Shown: positions 1-7,266 of the stretch, piece by piece | Position numbering within the stretch: the stretch's first letter is position 1 | Layout: each line of letters starts with the position of its first letter | Assembly: GCF_015356825.1 (NCBI RefSeq) | Contig: NZ_JAACYW010000085.1 | Span: 1 to 39,165, forward strand | Direction of reading: 5' to 3' | Length of the DNA stretch: 39,165 nt | Source: Catenulispora rubra | GTDB lineage: Bacteria; Actinomycetota; Actinomycetes; Streptomycetales; Catenulisporaceae | Translations under genes and position numbers: made by a program | Notes under the pieces: model-generated | The model's input: only the letters and a program-made list of their open reading frames with translations | What the model was told of the DNA's origin: nothing | The model's database searches: none

Positions 1-380
1 CCCTCCCGCTCCACCCCCAAAGCGCACTGCTTCAAAGCCCCCACATACGCCGCGATCGCGTCATGGTTCCGCGTCAGCAGCGCCACCCGCTCCGCCAACC
101 GGTCGCGGTGCCCCTCCAGTGTGGCGATGATCTCCGGCGTCGCGTCCGCGAAGTGGATCTCGCTCGGCTCGTTCAGGCACGGCAGGATCTGCCTGATGAT
201 CCGCGTCGACAGCCCCGCGTCCAGCAGCCCCCTGATGTGCGCGACCTGGTCGACCAGCGCCTCGTCGTAGTCCCGGTAGCCGTTCGCGCAGCGCCGCACG
301 CGGATCAGGCCCTGTTCCTCGTAGTAGCGGAGCAGCCGGGGGCTGGTGTCGGTGCGTTGCGCCAGTTCGCCGATGCGCAT
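1..380 (-). CDS. MerR-family transcriptional regulator (3' end beyond window)
   Basis: The first 126 residues are visible and the C-terminus lies outside the window. The protein begins MRIGELAQRTDTSPRLLRYY, the classic MerR winged-helix start (recognition helix, then the RYYE/GL wing), followed by an NGYRDYDE segment and a helical effector/dimerisation stretch. A good ribosome site (GAGGTGGG) lies about 5 nt upstream of the ATG. It is transcribed away from the polysaccharide deacetylase gene, and a MerR-type dyad lies between the two starts, so it probably controls that gene and itself. The effector cannot be told because the C-terminal sensing part is missing. Family call is firm; target is inferred. 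Confidence 0.92.
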   Translation of the reverse strand, partial: MRIGELAQRTDTSPRLLRYYEEQGLIRVRRCANGYRDYDEALVDQVAHIRGLLDAGLSTRIIRQILPCLNEPSEIHFADATPEIIATLEGHRDRLAERVALLTRNHDAIAAYVGALKQCALGVERE

Positions 381-405
381 GTGACCCACCTCACGTGGTC
401 GTCGT

Positions 406-436
406 TTGACCCTCACATCCGTGTGAAGGTTCGACC
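406..436 (+). promoter_or_regulatory. Putative MerR-type operator/promoter with long spacer
   Basis: A 22-bp dyad at 409-430 (arms ACCcTCACA and TGTGAaGGT, one mismatch, 4-nt centre) lies between the divergent starts. A TTGACC box at 406-411 overlaps its left arm, and a 19-nt spacer leads to a poor -10 (TCGACC, 431-436). A dyad inside an over-long 19-nt spacer is the known geometry of MerR-activated promoters. Initiation would fall at about 443-445, making the deacetylase mRNA leaderless. Confidence 0.6.
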
Positions 437-444
437 ATGGTCGC

Positions 445-1341
445 ATGAGCCAGGACATCGACCTCTACGACTACCGTCCCATCACCGAGCGCGAGCCGCT
501 GAGCTGGCCCGAGGGCAAGCGGGTCGCCTTCTACGTCGGCCTCAACATCGAACACTTCTACGTCGACCTCCCCGGGACCGCGACCTACGAGGGCACCACG
601 TCGCTGACCCCTGACAGCCTCAACCACGGCTGGCGCGACTACGGCCCGCGCGTCGGCATCTGGCGGCAGATAAAGCTCCTGGACAAGCACGGCGTCAAAG
701 CCAGTGCCCTGCTGAACTCCGACGTCGCCGCGCGATACCCGCAGATCATCGAAGCCGGCGTGCAGCGCGGCTGGTCCTGGCTGGGCCACGGCGCCAGCAA
801 CAGCCACCTGTTCACCGGCCTGGAGCGCGACGTCGAACAAGAACAGATCCGCGACGTCCTGCGCACCATCGAGCAGGCCACCGGCGCGAAGCCGCGCGGG
901 TGGATGGGCCCCGGGCTGATCGAGACCTTCAACACCCCCGAGCTGCTGGCTGCCGAGGGCGTCGAGTACGTCCTGGACTGGACCAACGACGACCAGCCCT
1001 ACCCGACGAACGTCCCCGGCCTGCTCAGCCTGCCGTACTCGGTGGAGCTGAACGACATCGGCGTCTTCGTCAGCAAAGGCCTGACCGGGCCGGACTTCGT
1101 CCAGATGGTGAAAGACCAGGTCGACCAGCTGGCCGAGGACGCCGCCGACGGCTCCGGGCGGGTCATGGCGCTCGCTCTGCACCCCTTCGTCACCGGCCAG
1201 GCGTTCCGCACGCGCTACCTCGACGAGGCGCTGGAGTACGTGGTGCGCCACCCCGCCGTCTGGACCACCACCTCCGACGCGATCGCCGACCACTACCTGG
1301 CGGTGACGGGGCAGGCCGGGGCCTCGGATCCCCGCTCCTGA
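445..1341 (+). CDS. Polysaccharide deacetylase family protein (PuuE/allantoinase-like CE4 subgroup)
   Basis: This 298-residue protein resembles the PuuE-like branch of the NodB/CE4 fold, whose members act on N-acyl bonds of peptidoglycan, chitooligomers or allantoin. Visible motifs are NIEHF at 34-38, which takes the place of the NodB Asp pair in this subgroup, GHGASNSH at 114-121 (metal-site histidines), and a C-terminal ALHPFVTG segment. There is no signal peptide or membrane segment, so it is probably cytoplasmic, which favours a small soluble substrate over wall polymer. There is no ribosome site before the ATG, and the upstream MerR-type promoter geometry predicts a leaderless transcript. 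Substrate is unknown. Confidence 0.85.
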   Translation: MSQDIDLYDYRPITEREPLSWPEGKRVAFYVGLNIEHFYVDLPGTATYEGTTSLTPDSLNHGWRDYGPRVGIWRQIKLLDKHGVKASALLNSDVAARYPQIIEAGVQRGWSWLGHGASNSHLFTGLERDVEQEQIRDVLRTIEQATGAKPRGWMGPGLIETFNTPELLAAEGVEYVLDWTNDDQPYPTNVPGLLSLPYSVELNDIGVFVSKGLTGPDFVQMVKDQVDQLAEDAADGSGRVMALALHPFVTGQAFRTRYLDEALEYVVRHPAVWTTTSDAIADHYLAVTGQAGASDPRS

Positions 1342-1400
1342 CCGGCGTCGAACGGCCGATCCGGCCGCGATCCGATCTAGGTTTCACCGCGCCCGCCACG

Positions 1401-1406
1401 TAGCCT
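1401..1406 (+). promoter_or_regulatory. -10 box (TAGCCT) of leaderless zincin gene
   Basis: TAGCCT ends 7 nt before the ATG at 1414 and no Shine-Dalgarno sequence is present, so transcription would begin at or next to the start codon. No clear -35 was found. Confidence 0.5.
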
Positions 1407-1413
1407 GAGACTC

Positions 1414-2469
1414 ATGACGGCGAGAGCGCAGCTGGTCGACTGGCAACTAGCGGTGGCGACGGCCCAGCGCCTGGTCCGCCCGGGCCCCCCGACCTCCGCG
1501 GCCGAGGCCGCCGCCACCGTGGCCGACCTGCGCCGGTACGCCGCCGAGTCGCGGGAGCACGTGGCCGGGTTCACCGGCCTGGCCAACCAGGGCACGATCC
1601 TGACCGAGCCGCAGGTGCTGGTGGTGGACCGGGCCGGCTGGATCCGGGCCAACGCCGAGGGCTTCAAGATCGTCACCGAGCCGCTGGCGCGCAAGCTGAA
1701 CGAGAAGCGCGAGGGCGTGCCGCCGTCGGGCCTGGCCGCCCTGGGCCCCAAGGCCACCGCGCTGGAGCTGGGCACCCTGCTGGCCTACCTCTCGCACCGC
1801 ATCCTCGGGCAGTACGAGATCTTCCAGGAGCCCGGCCGGCTCCTGCTGGTCGCCCCGAACATCGTCGGCGTCGAGCGGGAGCTCCAGGTCAAGCCGGACG
1901 ACTTCCGGCTGTGGGTGTGCCTGCACGAGGAGACCCACCGCACGCAGTTCGCCGCCGTGCCGTGGCTGCGGGCGCACATCCTCGGCGAGATCGAGTCCTT
2001 CATCGCCGGCATGGACACCGACCCCGGGGCGCTGGCCAAGCGGATCCGCGAGGCCGGGCAGAAGCGCCGCGAGACCGGCGAGCGGCGCCCGATCACCGAG
2101 CTGGTGCAGACCCCGCAGCAGGTGGCGGTGCTGGACCGGATGGTCGCGGTGATGTCGCTGCTGGAGGGGCACGCCGACTTCGTGATGGACGGCGTCGGGC
2201 CGCAGGTGGTGCCCAGCGTGGCCGACATCCGCCGCAAGTTCGGGCAGCGGCGGGCCAAGGGCGCCAGCCGGATCGACGCGCTCGTGCGCCGGGTGATCGG
2301 CATGGACGCCAAGATCCGGCAGTACCGGGACGGCTCGCGCTTCGTGGCCGCCGTGGTCGAGCACGCCGGGATGTCCGGCTTCAACCGGGTGTGGACCTCG
2401 CCGAACACGCTGCCGACCCGGAGCGAGATCCACGATCCGGCCGCCTGGCTGGCGCGCGTGCGACCCTAG
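1414..2469 (+). CDS. Zinc-dependent metalloprotease, coenzyme F420-associated zincin family (DUF2342)
   Basis: This 351-residue protein has a zincin HExxH motif, HEETH at residues 171-175, within the CLHEETHRTQFAAVPWLR context that marks the actinobacterial DUF2342 family, often labelled 'coenzyme F420 biosynthesis associated'. The F420 association comes from phylogenetic profiling of the family; a proteolytic substrate is not established. There is no signal peptide. It usually lies directly upstream of tilS-hpt-ftsH in actinobacteria, as it does here (202 bp before tilS). The ATG is placed 7 nt after a TAGCCT box with no ribosome site, consistent with a leaderless start. Confidence 0.88.
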   Translation: MTARAQLVDWQLAVATAQRLVRPGPPTSAAEAAATVADLRRYAAESREHVAGFTGLANQGTILTEPQVLVVDRAGWIRANAEGFKIVTEPLARKLNEKREGVPPSGLAALGPKATALELGTLLAYLSHRILGQYEIFQEPGRLLLVAPNIVGVERELQVKPDDFRLWVCLHEETHRTQFAAVPWLRAHILGEIESFIAGMDTDPGALAKRIREAGQKRRETGERRPITELVQTPQQVAVLDRMVAVMSLLEGHADFVMDGVGPQVVPSVADIRRKFGQRRAKGASRIDALVRRVIGMDAKIRQYRDGSRFVAAVVEHAGMSGFNRVWTSPNTLPTRSEIHDPAAWLARVRP

Positions 2470-2671
2470 GGAAGTGATGGGGAAGGCGCCCGGGAACGCC
2501 ACGGGGAAAATGCCGAAAAGGCAGAAAATCCACAGGCGCGACCCGGGCCGCCACGCCGTAAGGGTGGTCCTGCGGAGTGTCGCCGCGACCTGAGCCGGGC
2601 CCGCTCGTTGCGCCGGGAAAGATGCCCAGGAAGAAACGTCCCGGGCCTCGCACGTCCGAAGGAGTACCACC

Positions 2672-3748
2672 ATGGGTCCCGCCCCCGCCGTCGCCGCGAT
2701 ACGCCTGGCAGTCCGCAAAGCCCTCGCCGACCAGCCCCCCGGCGGCCTGGTCCTGGTCGCCTGCTCCGGCGGCGCCGACTCGATCGCGCTGGCCTGCGCC
2801 ACCGCGTTCGTCGCGCCCCGGCTGTCCCTGCGCTTCGGCGGCCTGACCGTCGACCACAACCTGCAGGAGGGCTCGGCCGCGCAGGCCGAGCGCGTCGTGC
2901 GCTTCCTGGCGGGCCTGGGCTTCGATCCGGTCGAGAGCCTGTCGGTGCACGTCGACGGCCGCGGCGGGCCCGAGGCCGCGGCCCGGGTCGCGCGCTACGG
3001 CGCGCTGGACGCCGCCGCCGAGCGGCTGGGCGCGGCCACCGTGCTGCTCGGCCACACCCGCGACGACCAGGCCGAGACCGTGCTGCTCGGGCTGGCCCGG
3101 GGCTCCGGCGCGCGCAGCCTGGCCGGGATGCCGGCGGTGAGCGGCCGTTACGCGCGCCCCTTCCTGGACCTGCCGCGCGCCACCACTGTGGCCGCCGCCG
3201 CGGCCGAGGGCTTCGAACCCTGGGACGACCCGCACAACGCCGACCCCGCCTACACCCGCTCGCGGGTCCGGCACGCCGCGATCCCGGCCCTGTCCGCCGC
3301 GCTCGGTCCGGGGATACCGGAAGCCCTGGCCCGGACCGCCAAGATGCTGCGCGAGGACACCGAGGCGCTCGACGCGTGGGCCGCGCGGGAGTTCGAACGG
3401 CTGGTCGAGCCTTTCGGCGACTGTGATCTGTCCCACTACCTCGACGTCTCCGAAGTGTCCGGCCTGCCCACCGCGGTGCGCCGCAGGGTGCTGCGCCTGG
3501 CCGCGCTCAGGGCTGGTTGTCCCGGGTCTGACCTGGCGGCCGTGCACATCGAGGAGCTGGACCGGCTGCTCACCGACTGGCGCGGTCAGGGACCGTTGCA
3601 CCTGCCCAGCGCGGTCGCAGTGGCCCGGCGGTATGGAAAGCTGGCCTTCGAGAGATCCGGTGCACTGCGCCGTGGGGGCGCGGACCGGAACGATCCCGGC
3701 CAACCGGCGGAGGACCCCGCCCCGGCCGGATTGTTGATGCCGGCTTAA
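2672..3748 (+). CDS. tilS: tRNA(Ile)-lysidine synthase
   Basis: TilS uses ATP and lysine to convert the wobble cytidine of tRNA-Ile(CAU) to lysidine, so that AUA is read as isoleucine. The 358-residue protein has the PP-loop ATP-pyrophosphatase motif SGGADS at residues 32-37, then the family's GHTRDDQAETVLL segment and the DDPxNxDxxYTRxRxR-type stretch (DDPHNADPAYTRSRVR). It ends near where short actinobacterial TilS proteins end, without the long C-terminal domain of the E. coli enzyme. A strong AAGGAG ribosome site precedes the ATG. hpt follows after 24 bp, the tilS-hpt-ftsH order conserved in many bacteria. Confidence 0.96.
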   Translation: MGPAPAVAAIRLAVRKALADQPPGGLVLVACSGGADSIALACATAFVAPRLSLRFGGLTVDHNLQEGSAAQAERVVRFLAGLGFDPVESLSVHVDGRGGPEAAARVARYGALDAAAERLGAATVLLGHTRDDQAETVLLGLARGSGARSLAGMPAVSGRYARPFLDLPRATTVAAAAAEGFEPWDDPHNADPAYTRSRVRHAAIPALSAALGPGIPEALARTAKMLREDTEALDAWAAREFERLVEPFGDCDLSHYLDVSEVSGLPTAVRRRVLRLAALRAGCPGSDLAAVHIEELDRLLTDWRGQGPLHLPSAVAVARRYGKLAFERSGALRRGGADRNDPGQPAEDPAPAGLLMPA

Positions 3749-3772
3749 CGCGACGCACGACGGGACCGCAGC

Positions 3773-4327
3773 GTGGACGACAAGGACATGGGCCAGGACC
3801 TGGAGAAGGTCCTCATCCCCGCCGACGAGATCAAGGCCAAGCTGGCCGGGCTCGCGCGGGCGATCGAGGCCGACTACGAGGGCAAGGACATCCTGCTGGT
3901 CGGAGTTCTCAACGGCGCCCTGGTGGTGATGGCCGACCTGATCCGGGAACTGCACAGAGACTCCGAGATGGACTGGATGGCCATCTCCTCCTACGGGGCC
4001 GGCACCAAGTCCTCGGGCGTGGTGCGGATCCTGAAGGACCTGGGCGCCGACATCCAGGACCGGCACGTGCTGGTGGTCGAGGACATCATCGACTCCGGGC
4101 TGACCCTGTCCTGGCTGCTGTCGAACCTGCGCTCGCGCCGTCCGGCCTCGCTGGAGGTGGTCACGCTGCTGCGCAAGCCCGACGCGGCCAAGGTGGCCAT
4201 CGACGTGAAGTACGTCGGATTCGACATCCCGAACGAGTTCGTCGTCGGCTACGGCCTGGACTACGCGCAGCGCTTCCGCGGACTGCCCTTCATCGGGACG
4301 CTCGCGCCGCACGTATACAGTTCGTAG
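3773..4327 (+). CDS. hpt: Hypoxanthine phosphoribosyltransferase
   Basis: This enzyme salvages hypoxanthine (and usually guanine) to IMP/GMP using PRPP. The 184-residue protein is full length, with the type I PRTase PRPP loop VVEDIIDSGLT at residues 101-111, the SSYGAGTKSSG flexible-loop segment at 72-82 and the FDIPNEFVVGYGLDYAQ base-recognition region. The GTG at 3773 is used here; an in-frame ATG at 3788 is possible. It lies 24 bp behind tilS and is probably cotranscribed with it. An AzgA-type purine permease is encoded about 20 kb away in this window and could supply its substrate. Confidence 0.96.
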   Translation: MDDKDMGQDLEKVLIPADEIKAKLAGLARAIEADYEGKDILLVGVLNGALVVMADLIRELHRDSEMDWMAISSYGAGTKSSGVVRILKDLGADIQDRHVLVVEDIIDSGLTLSWLLSNLRSRRPASLEVVTLLRKPDAAKVAIDVKYVGFDIPNEFVVGYGLDYAQRFRGLPFIGTLAPHVYSS

Positions 4328-4328
4328 C

Positions 4329-4354
4329 GGAATGACACTCCGGTAAGCCACGTT
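4329..4354 (+). promoter_or_regulatory. Candidate ECF sigma (SigR/SigH-type) promoter upstream of ftsH
   Basis: GGAAT at 4329-4333 is followed by exactly 18 nt and GTT at 4352-4354, matching the thiol-oxidative-stress sigma consensus known from Streptomyces SigR and mycobacterial SigH. It begins 2 bp after the hpt stop codon and would give a leader of about 135 nt before ftsH. A second, weaker match (GGAAC at 4389-4393, 19 nt, GTT at 4413-4415) lies in the same gap. Confidence 0.55.
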
Positions 4355-4495
4355 GGGACCAGTGTGGGTTCATCGGGAACCTCGCGCGGGAACGCAGTGA
4401 CCGCGTACGGTCGTTAGGCATCATGAACTAACACACCAAGATGCACCCCACATGCCCCCCCGCCGTGAACCGCTAGCACGAGTCGTAGAGGATCG

Positions 4496-6514
4496 ATGGA
4501 CGTCAAGCGTTACTTCCGAGGCCCAGTGATCTGGGTCGTCCTGGCCGTCGTGGCGGTCCTCGCGGTCATGCAGCTGGTCTCCTCGGCCGGCGGCCCCAAG
4601 TCCGTGGACACCTCCGTCATCCTGGACGCCATCCACAAGAACCAGGTCGTCTCCGCCAAGCTGATCGGCGGCTCCGGCTCCTCGATCGAGGTCAAGGTCG
4701 ACCCGAGCGGGTCGATCGCGCAGTCCCAGGGCGGCGCCACCGACCTGAAGGCCACCTACCTGAACGACCAGCAGGGCAACGACATCGCCACCGCCCTGAA
4801 CCAGTCCCAGCAGTCCGGCGGCCTCAAGGACGGCTACAACGTCTCGCTGGCCAGGCAGAACGCCTTCGTCGGCATCCTGATCACGCTGCTGCCCTTCGTC
4901 CTGATCGCCCTGGTCTTCCTGTTCCTGATGAACCAGATGCAGGGCGGCGGCTCCCGGGTGATGAACTTCGGCAAGTCCAAGGCCAAGCTGGTCAGCAAGG
5001 ACACGCCGAAGACCACCTTCGCCGACGTGGCCGGCGCGGACGAGGCCGTGGAGGAGCTGCAGGAGGTCAAGGAGTTCCTGGAGGCCCCGGCGAAGTTCCA
5101 GGCCATCGGCGCCAAGATCCCCAAGGGCGTGCTGCTCTACGGCCCGCCCGGAACCGGTAAGACGCTGCTGGCCCGCGCGGTCGCCGGCGAGGCCGGCGTG
5201 CCGTTCTTCTCGATCTCCGGATCGGACTTCGTCGAGATGTTCGTCGGTGTCGGCGCCTCCCGCGTCCGCGACCTGTTCGAGCAGGCGAAGGCCAACGCGC
5301 CGGCGATCGTGTTCGTCGACGAGATCGACGCCGTGGGCCGGCACCGCGGTGCGGGCCTGGGCGGCGGCCACGACGAGCGCGAGCAGACGCTGAACCAGCT
5401 GCTGGTCGAGATGGACGGCTTCGACGTCAAGGGCGGCGTGATCCTGATCGCCGCGACCAACCGCCCGGACATCCTGGACCCGGCGCTGCTGCGCCCGGGC
5501 CGCTTCGACCGGCAGATCGCGGTCGAGGCCCCGGACCTGCAGGGCCGCAAGAAGATCCTGGAGGTGCACAGCAAGGGCAAGCCGCTGGCGCAGGGCGTGG
5601 ACCTGGACTCGCTGGCCAAGCGCACCCCCGGCTTCACCGGTGCCGACCTGGCCAACGTGCTGAACGAGGCGGCGCTGCTGACCGCCCGCGGCGACAAGAA
5701 GCTCATCGACAACCTGGCGCTGGACGAGGCCGTGGACCGCGTGGTCGCCGGCCCGCAGAAGCGCACCCGCCTGATGAGCGACAAGGAGCGCAAGGTCACC
5801 GCCTACCACGAGGGCGGCCACGCCCTGGTGGCGCACGCGATGCCGAACGTGGACCCGGTGCACAAGGTGACGATCCTTTCCCGCGGCCGCGCCCTGGGCT
5901 ACACCATGACGCTGCCGGACGAGGACAAGTACTCCACCACGCGCAACGAGATGCTGGACAACCTCGCCTACGCGATGGGCGGGCGGACCGCCGAGGAGCT
6001 GGTCTTCCACGACCCGACCACCGGCGCCAGCAACGACATCGAGAAGGCGACCAACATCGCCCGCGCGATGGTGACCCAGTACGGCATGACCGAGCGCCTG
6101 GGCCCGATCAAGTTCGGCAAGGACTCCGGCGAGGTCTTCCTCGGCCGGGACATGGGCCACCAGCGCGACTACTCCGAGGAGATCGCCTCGATCGTCGACG
6201 AGGAGGTCAAGCGGCTCATCGAGGGTGCGCACGACGAGGCCTGGGAGGTCCTGGTCGAGTACCGCGACGTGCTGGACCAGCTGGTCCTGGAGCTGCTGGA
6301 GAAGGAGACGCTGAACAAGGAGCAGATCGCCGCGATCTTCGCCCCGGTGGTCAAGCGCCCGCAGCGCCCGGCCTGGATCGGCTCCTCGCGCCGGACCCTG
6401 CAGTCCCGCCCGCCGGTGCAGACGCCGCGCGAGCTGGAGGCGGCCCGTTCGGCGGCCAACGGGACGGTGACCGACAGCATCATCGGTCGGACGGACACGG
6501 TGCCCGAACAGTGA
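4496..6514 (+). CDS. ftsH: ATP-dependent zinc metalloprotease FtsH
   Basis: FtsH is a hexameric AAA+ protease of the cytoplasmic membrane that extracts and degrades membrane proteins and some cytosolic regulators. The 672-residue protein has TM1 at about 11-28, a periplasm-side domain, TM2 at about 124-147, Walker A GPPGTGKT at 216-223, Walker B VFVDEIDA at 272-279, the second region of homology (ATNRPDILDPALLRPGRFDRQ) and the M41 zinc site HEGGH at 438-442. The proline/arginine-rich C-terminal tail is typical of actinobacterial FtsH. Its stop overlaps the folE start by 4 bp (GTGA). The 168-bp leader region holds candidate ECF-sigma promoters. Confidence 0.98.
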   Translation: MDVKRYFRGPVIWVVLAVVAVLAVMQLVSSAGGPKSVDTSVILDAIHKNQVVSAKLIGGSGSSIEVKVDPSGSIAQSQGGATDLKATYLNDQQGNDIATALNQSQQSGGLKDGYNVSLARQNAFVGILITLLPFVLIALVFLFLMNQMQGGGSRVMNFGKSKAKLVSKDTPKTTFADVAGADEAVEELQEVKEFLEAPAKFQAIGAKIPKGVLLYGPPGTGKTLLARAVAGEAGVPFFSISGSDFVEMFVGVGASRVRDLFEQAKANAPAIVFVDEIDAVGRHRGAGLGGGHDEREQTLNQLLVEMDGFDVKGGVILIAATNRPDILDPALLRPGRFDRQIAVEAPDLQGRKKILEVHSKGKPLAQGVDLDSLAKRTPGFTGADLANVLNEAALLTARGDKKLIDNLALDEAVDRVVAGPQKRTRLMSDKERKVTAYHEGGHALVAHAMPNVDPVHKVTILSRGRALGYTMTLPDEDKYSTTRNEMLDNLAYAMGGRTAEELVFHDPTTGASNDIEKATNIARAMVTQYGMTERLGPIKFGKDSGEVFLGRDMGHQRDYSEEIASIVDEEVKRLIEGAHDEAWEVLVEYRDVLDQLVLELLEKETLNKEQIAAIFAPVVKRPQRPAWIGSSRRTLQSRPPVQTPRELEAARSAANGTVTDSIIGRTDTVPEQ

Positions 6515-7266
6515 GCGAGAGCAACACCTCGAACCACGGCGGCGGTGCCGCTCCCCAGGCCCGGCAGGGTCAGCTTGAAGAAAATCAGCGCGGCGCCGAT
6601 GCCGCCTCCAGGGCCGTTCACGGCCTGGGAGGCGGCATCGCCCGCGTCAGCCTGGCGGGCCAGCCCGAGCTGGCCGCGCCGGACCTGGGCCGCGCGGTCG
6701 CCGGCTACGACGCCGAGCGGGCCGAGCGCGCCGTGCGCGAACTGCTGATAGCCGTCGGGGAGAACCCGGACCGCGACGGCCTGAAGGAGACCCCGGCGCG
6801 GGTCGCCCGGGCCTACCGCGAGATGTTCGCCGGCCTGCACCAGGGGCCCGAGGACGTGCTCACCACGACCTTCGACCTCGGCCACGACGAGATGGTGCTG
6901 GTCCGGGACATCGAGCTGTACAGCACCTGCGAGCACCACCTCGTGCCGTTCCACGGAGTGGCCCACGTGGGGTACATTCCCTCGGTGGACGGACGCATCA
7001 CGGGCCTGTCCAAGCTGGCCCGGCTGGTCGACGTCTACGCCAAGCGGCCCCAGGTCCAGGAGCGGCTGACGACGCAGATCGCCGACGCGCTGGTGCGTAT
7101 CCTGGAACCGCGCGGGGTCATCGTCGTTGTGGAGTGCGAACACCTGTGCATGTCGATGCGAGGGATCCGGAAGCCGGGCGCGAAGACCGTGACCTCGGCG
7201 GTGCGGGGGCAGCTGCTCGCCCCGGCCAGCCGGGCCGAGGCGATGAGCCTGATCCTGGGCCGGTGA
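6511..7266 (+). CDS. folE: GTP cyclohydrolase I (type IA) with N-terminal extension
   Basis: FolE converts GTP to 7,8-dihydroneopterin triphosphate, the first step of folate synthesis. The catalytic core starts at about residue 66 (YDAERAERAVRELL). Zinc ligands are visible as C140 and H143 in CEHHLVPF and C213 in HLCMSMRG. The protein is 251 residues, about 55-60 longer than a typical bacterial FolE because of a Gly/Ala/Asn-rich N-terminal extension. No in-frame ATG, GTG or TTG lies between 6511 and the core, so the GTG overlapping the ftsH stop (GTGA) is the only sensible start. The extension's DNA contains a strong hairpin at 6598-6639. Confidence 0.97.
   Translation: MSESNTSNHGGGAAPQARQGQLEENQRGADAASRAVHGLGGGIARVSLAGQPELAAPDLGRAVAGYDAERAERAVRELLIAVGENPDRDGLKETPARVARAYREMFAGLHQGPEDVLTTTFDLGHDEMVLVRDIELYSTCEHHLVPFHGVAHVGYIPSVDGRITGLSKLARLVDVYAKRPQVQERLTTQIADALVRILEPRGVIVVVECEHLCMSMRGIRKPGAKTVTSAVRGQLLAPASRAEAMSLILGR
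6598..6639 (+). repeat. Long stem-loop inside the 5' coding region of folE
   Basis: The arms GATGCCGCCTCC (6598-6609) and GGAGGCGGCATC (6628-6639) are perfectly complementary. An inner GGCCG/CGGCC helix closes a TTCA loop, separated from the outer helix by a 2x2 internal mismatch. The total of 17 base pairs is unusual for coding DNA. It has no U-tract, so it is not a standard intrinsic terminator. Confidence 0.75.

Noticed and set aside
63..614. Open frame on the plus strand opposite the MerR gene and across the deacetylase start
   Set aside because: It shows only Arg/Pro/Gln-rich low-complexity sequence, while the minus strand encodes a clear MerR domain.
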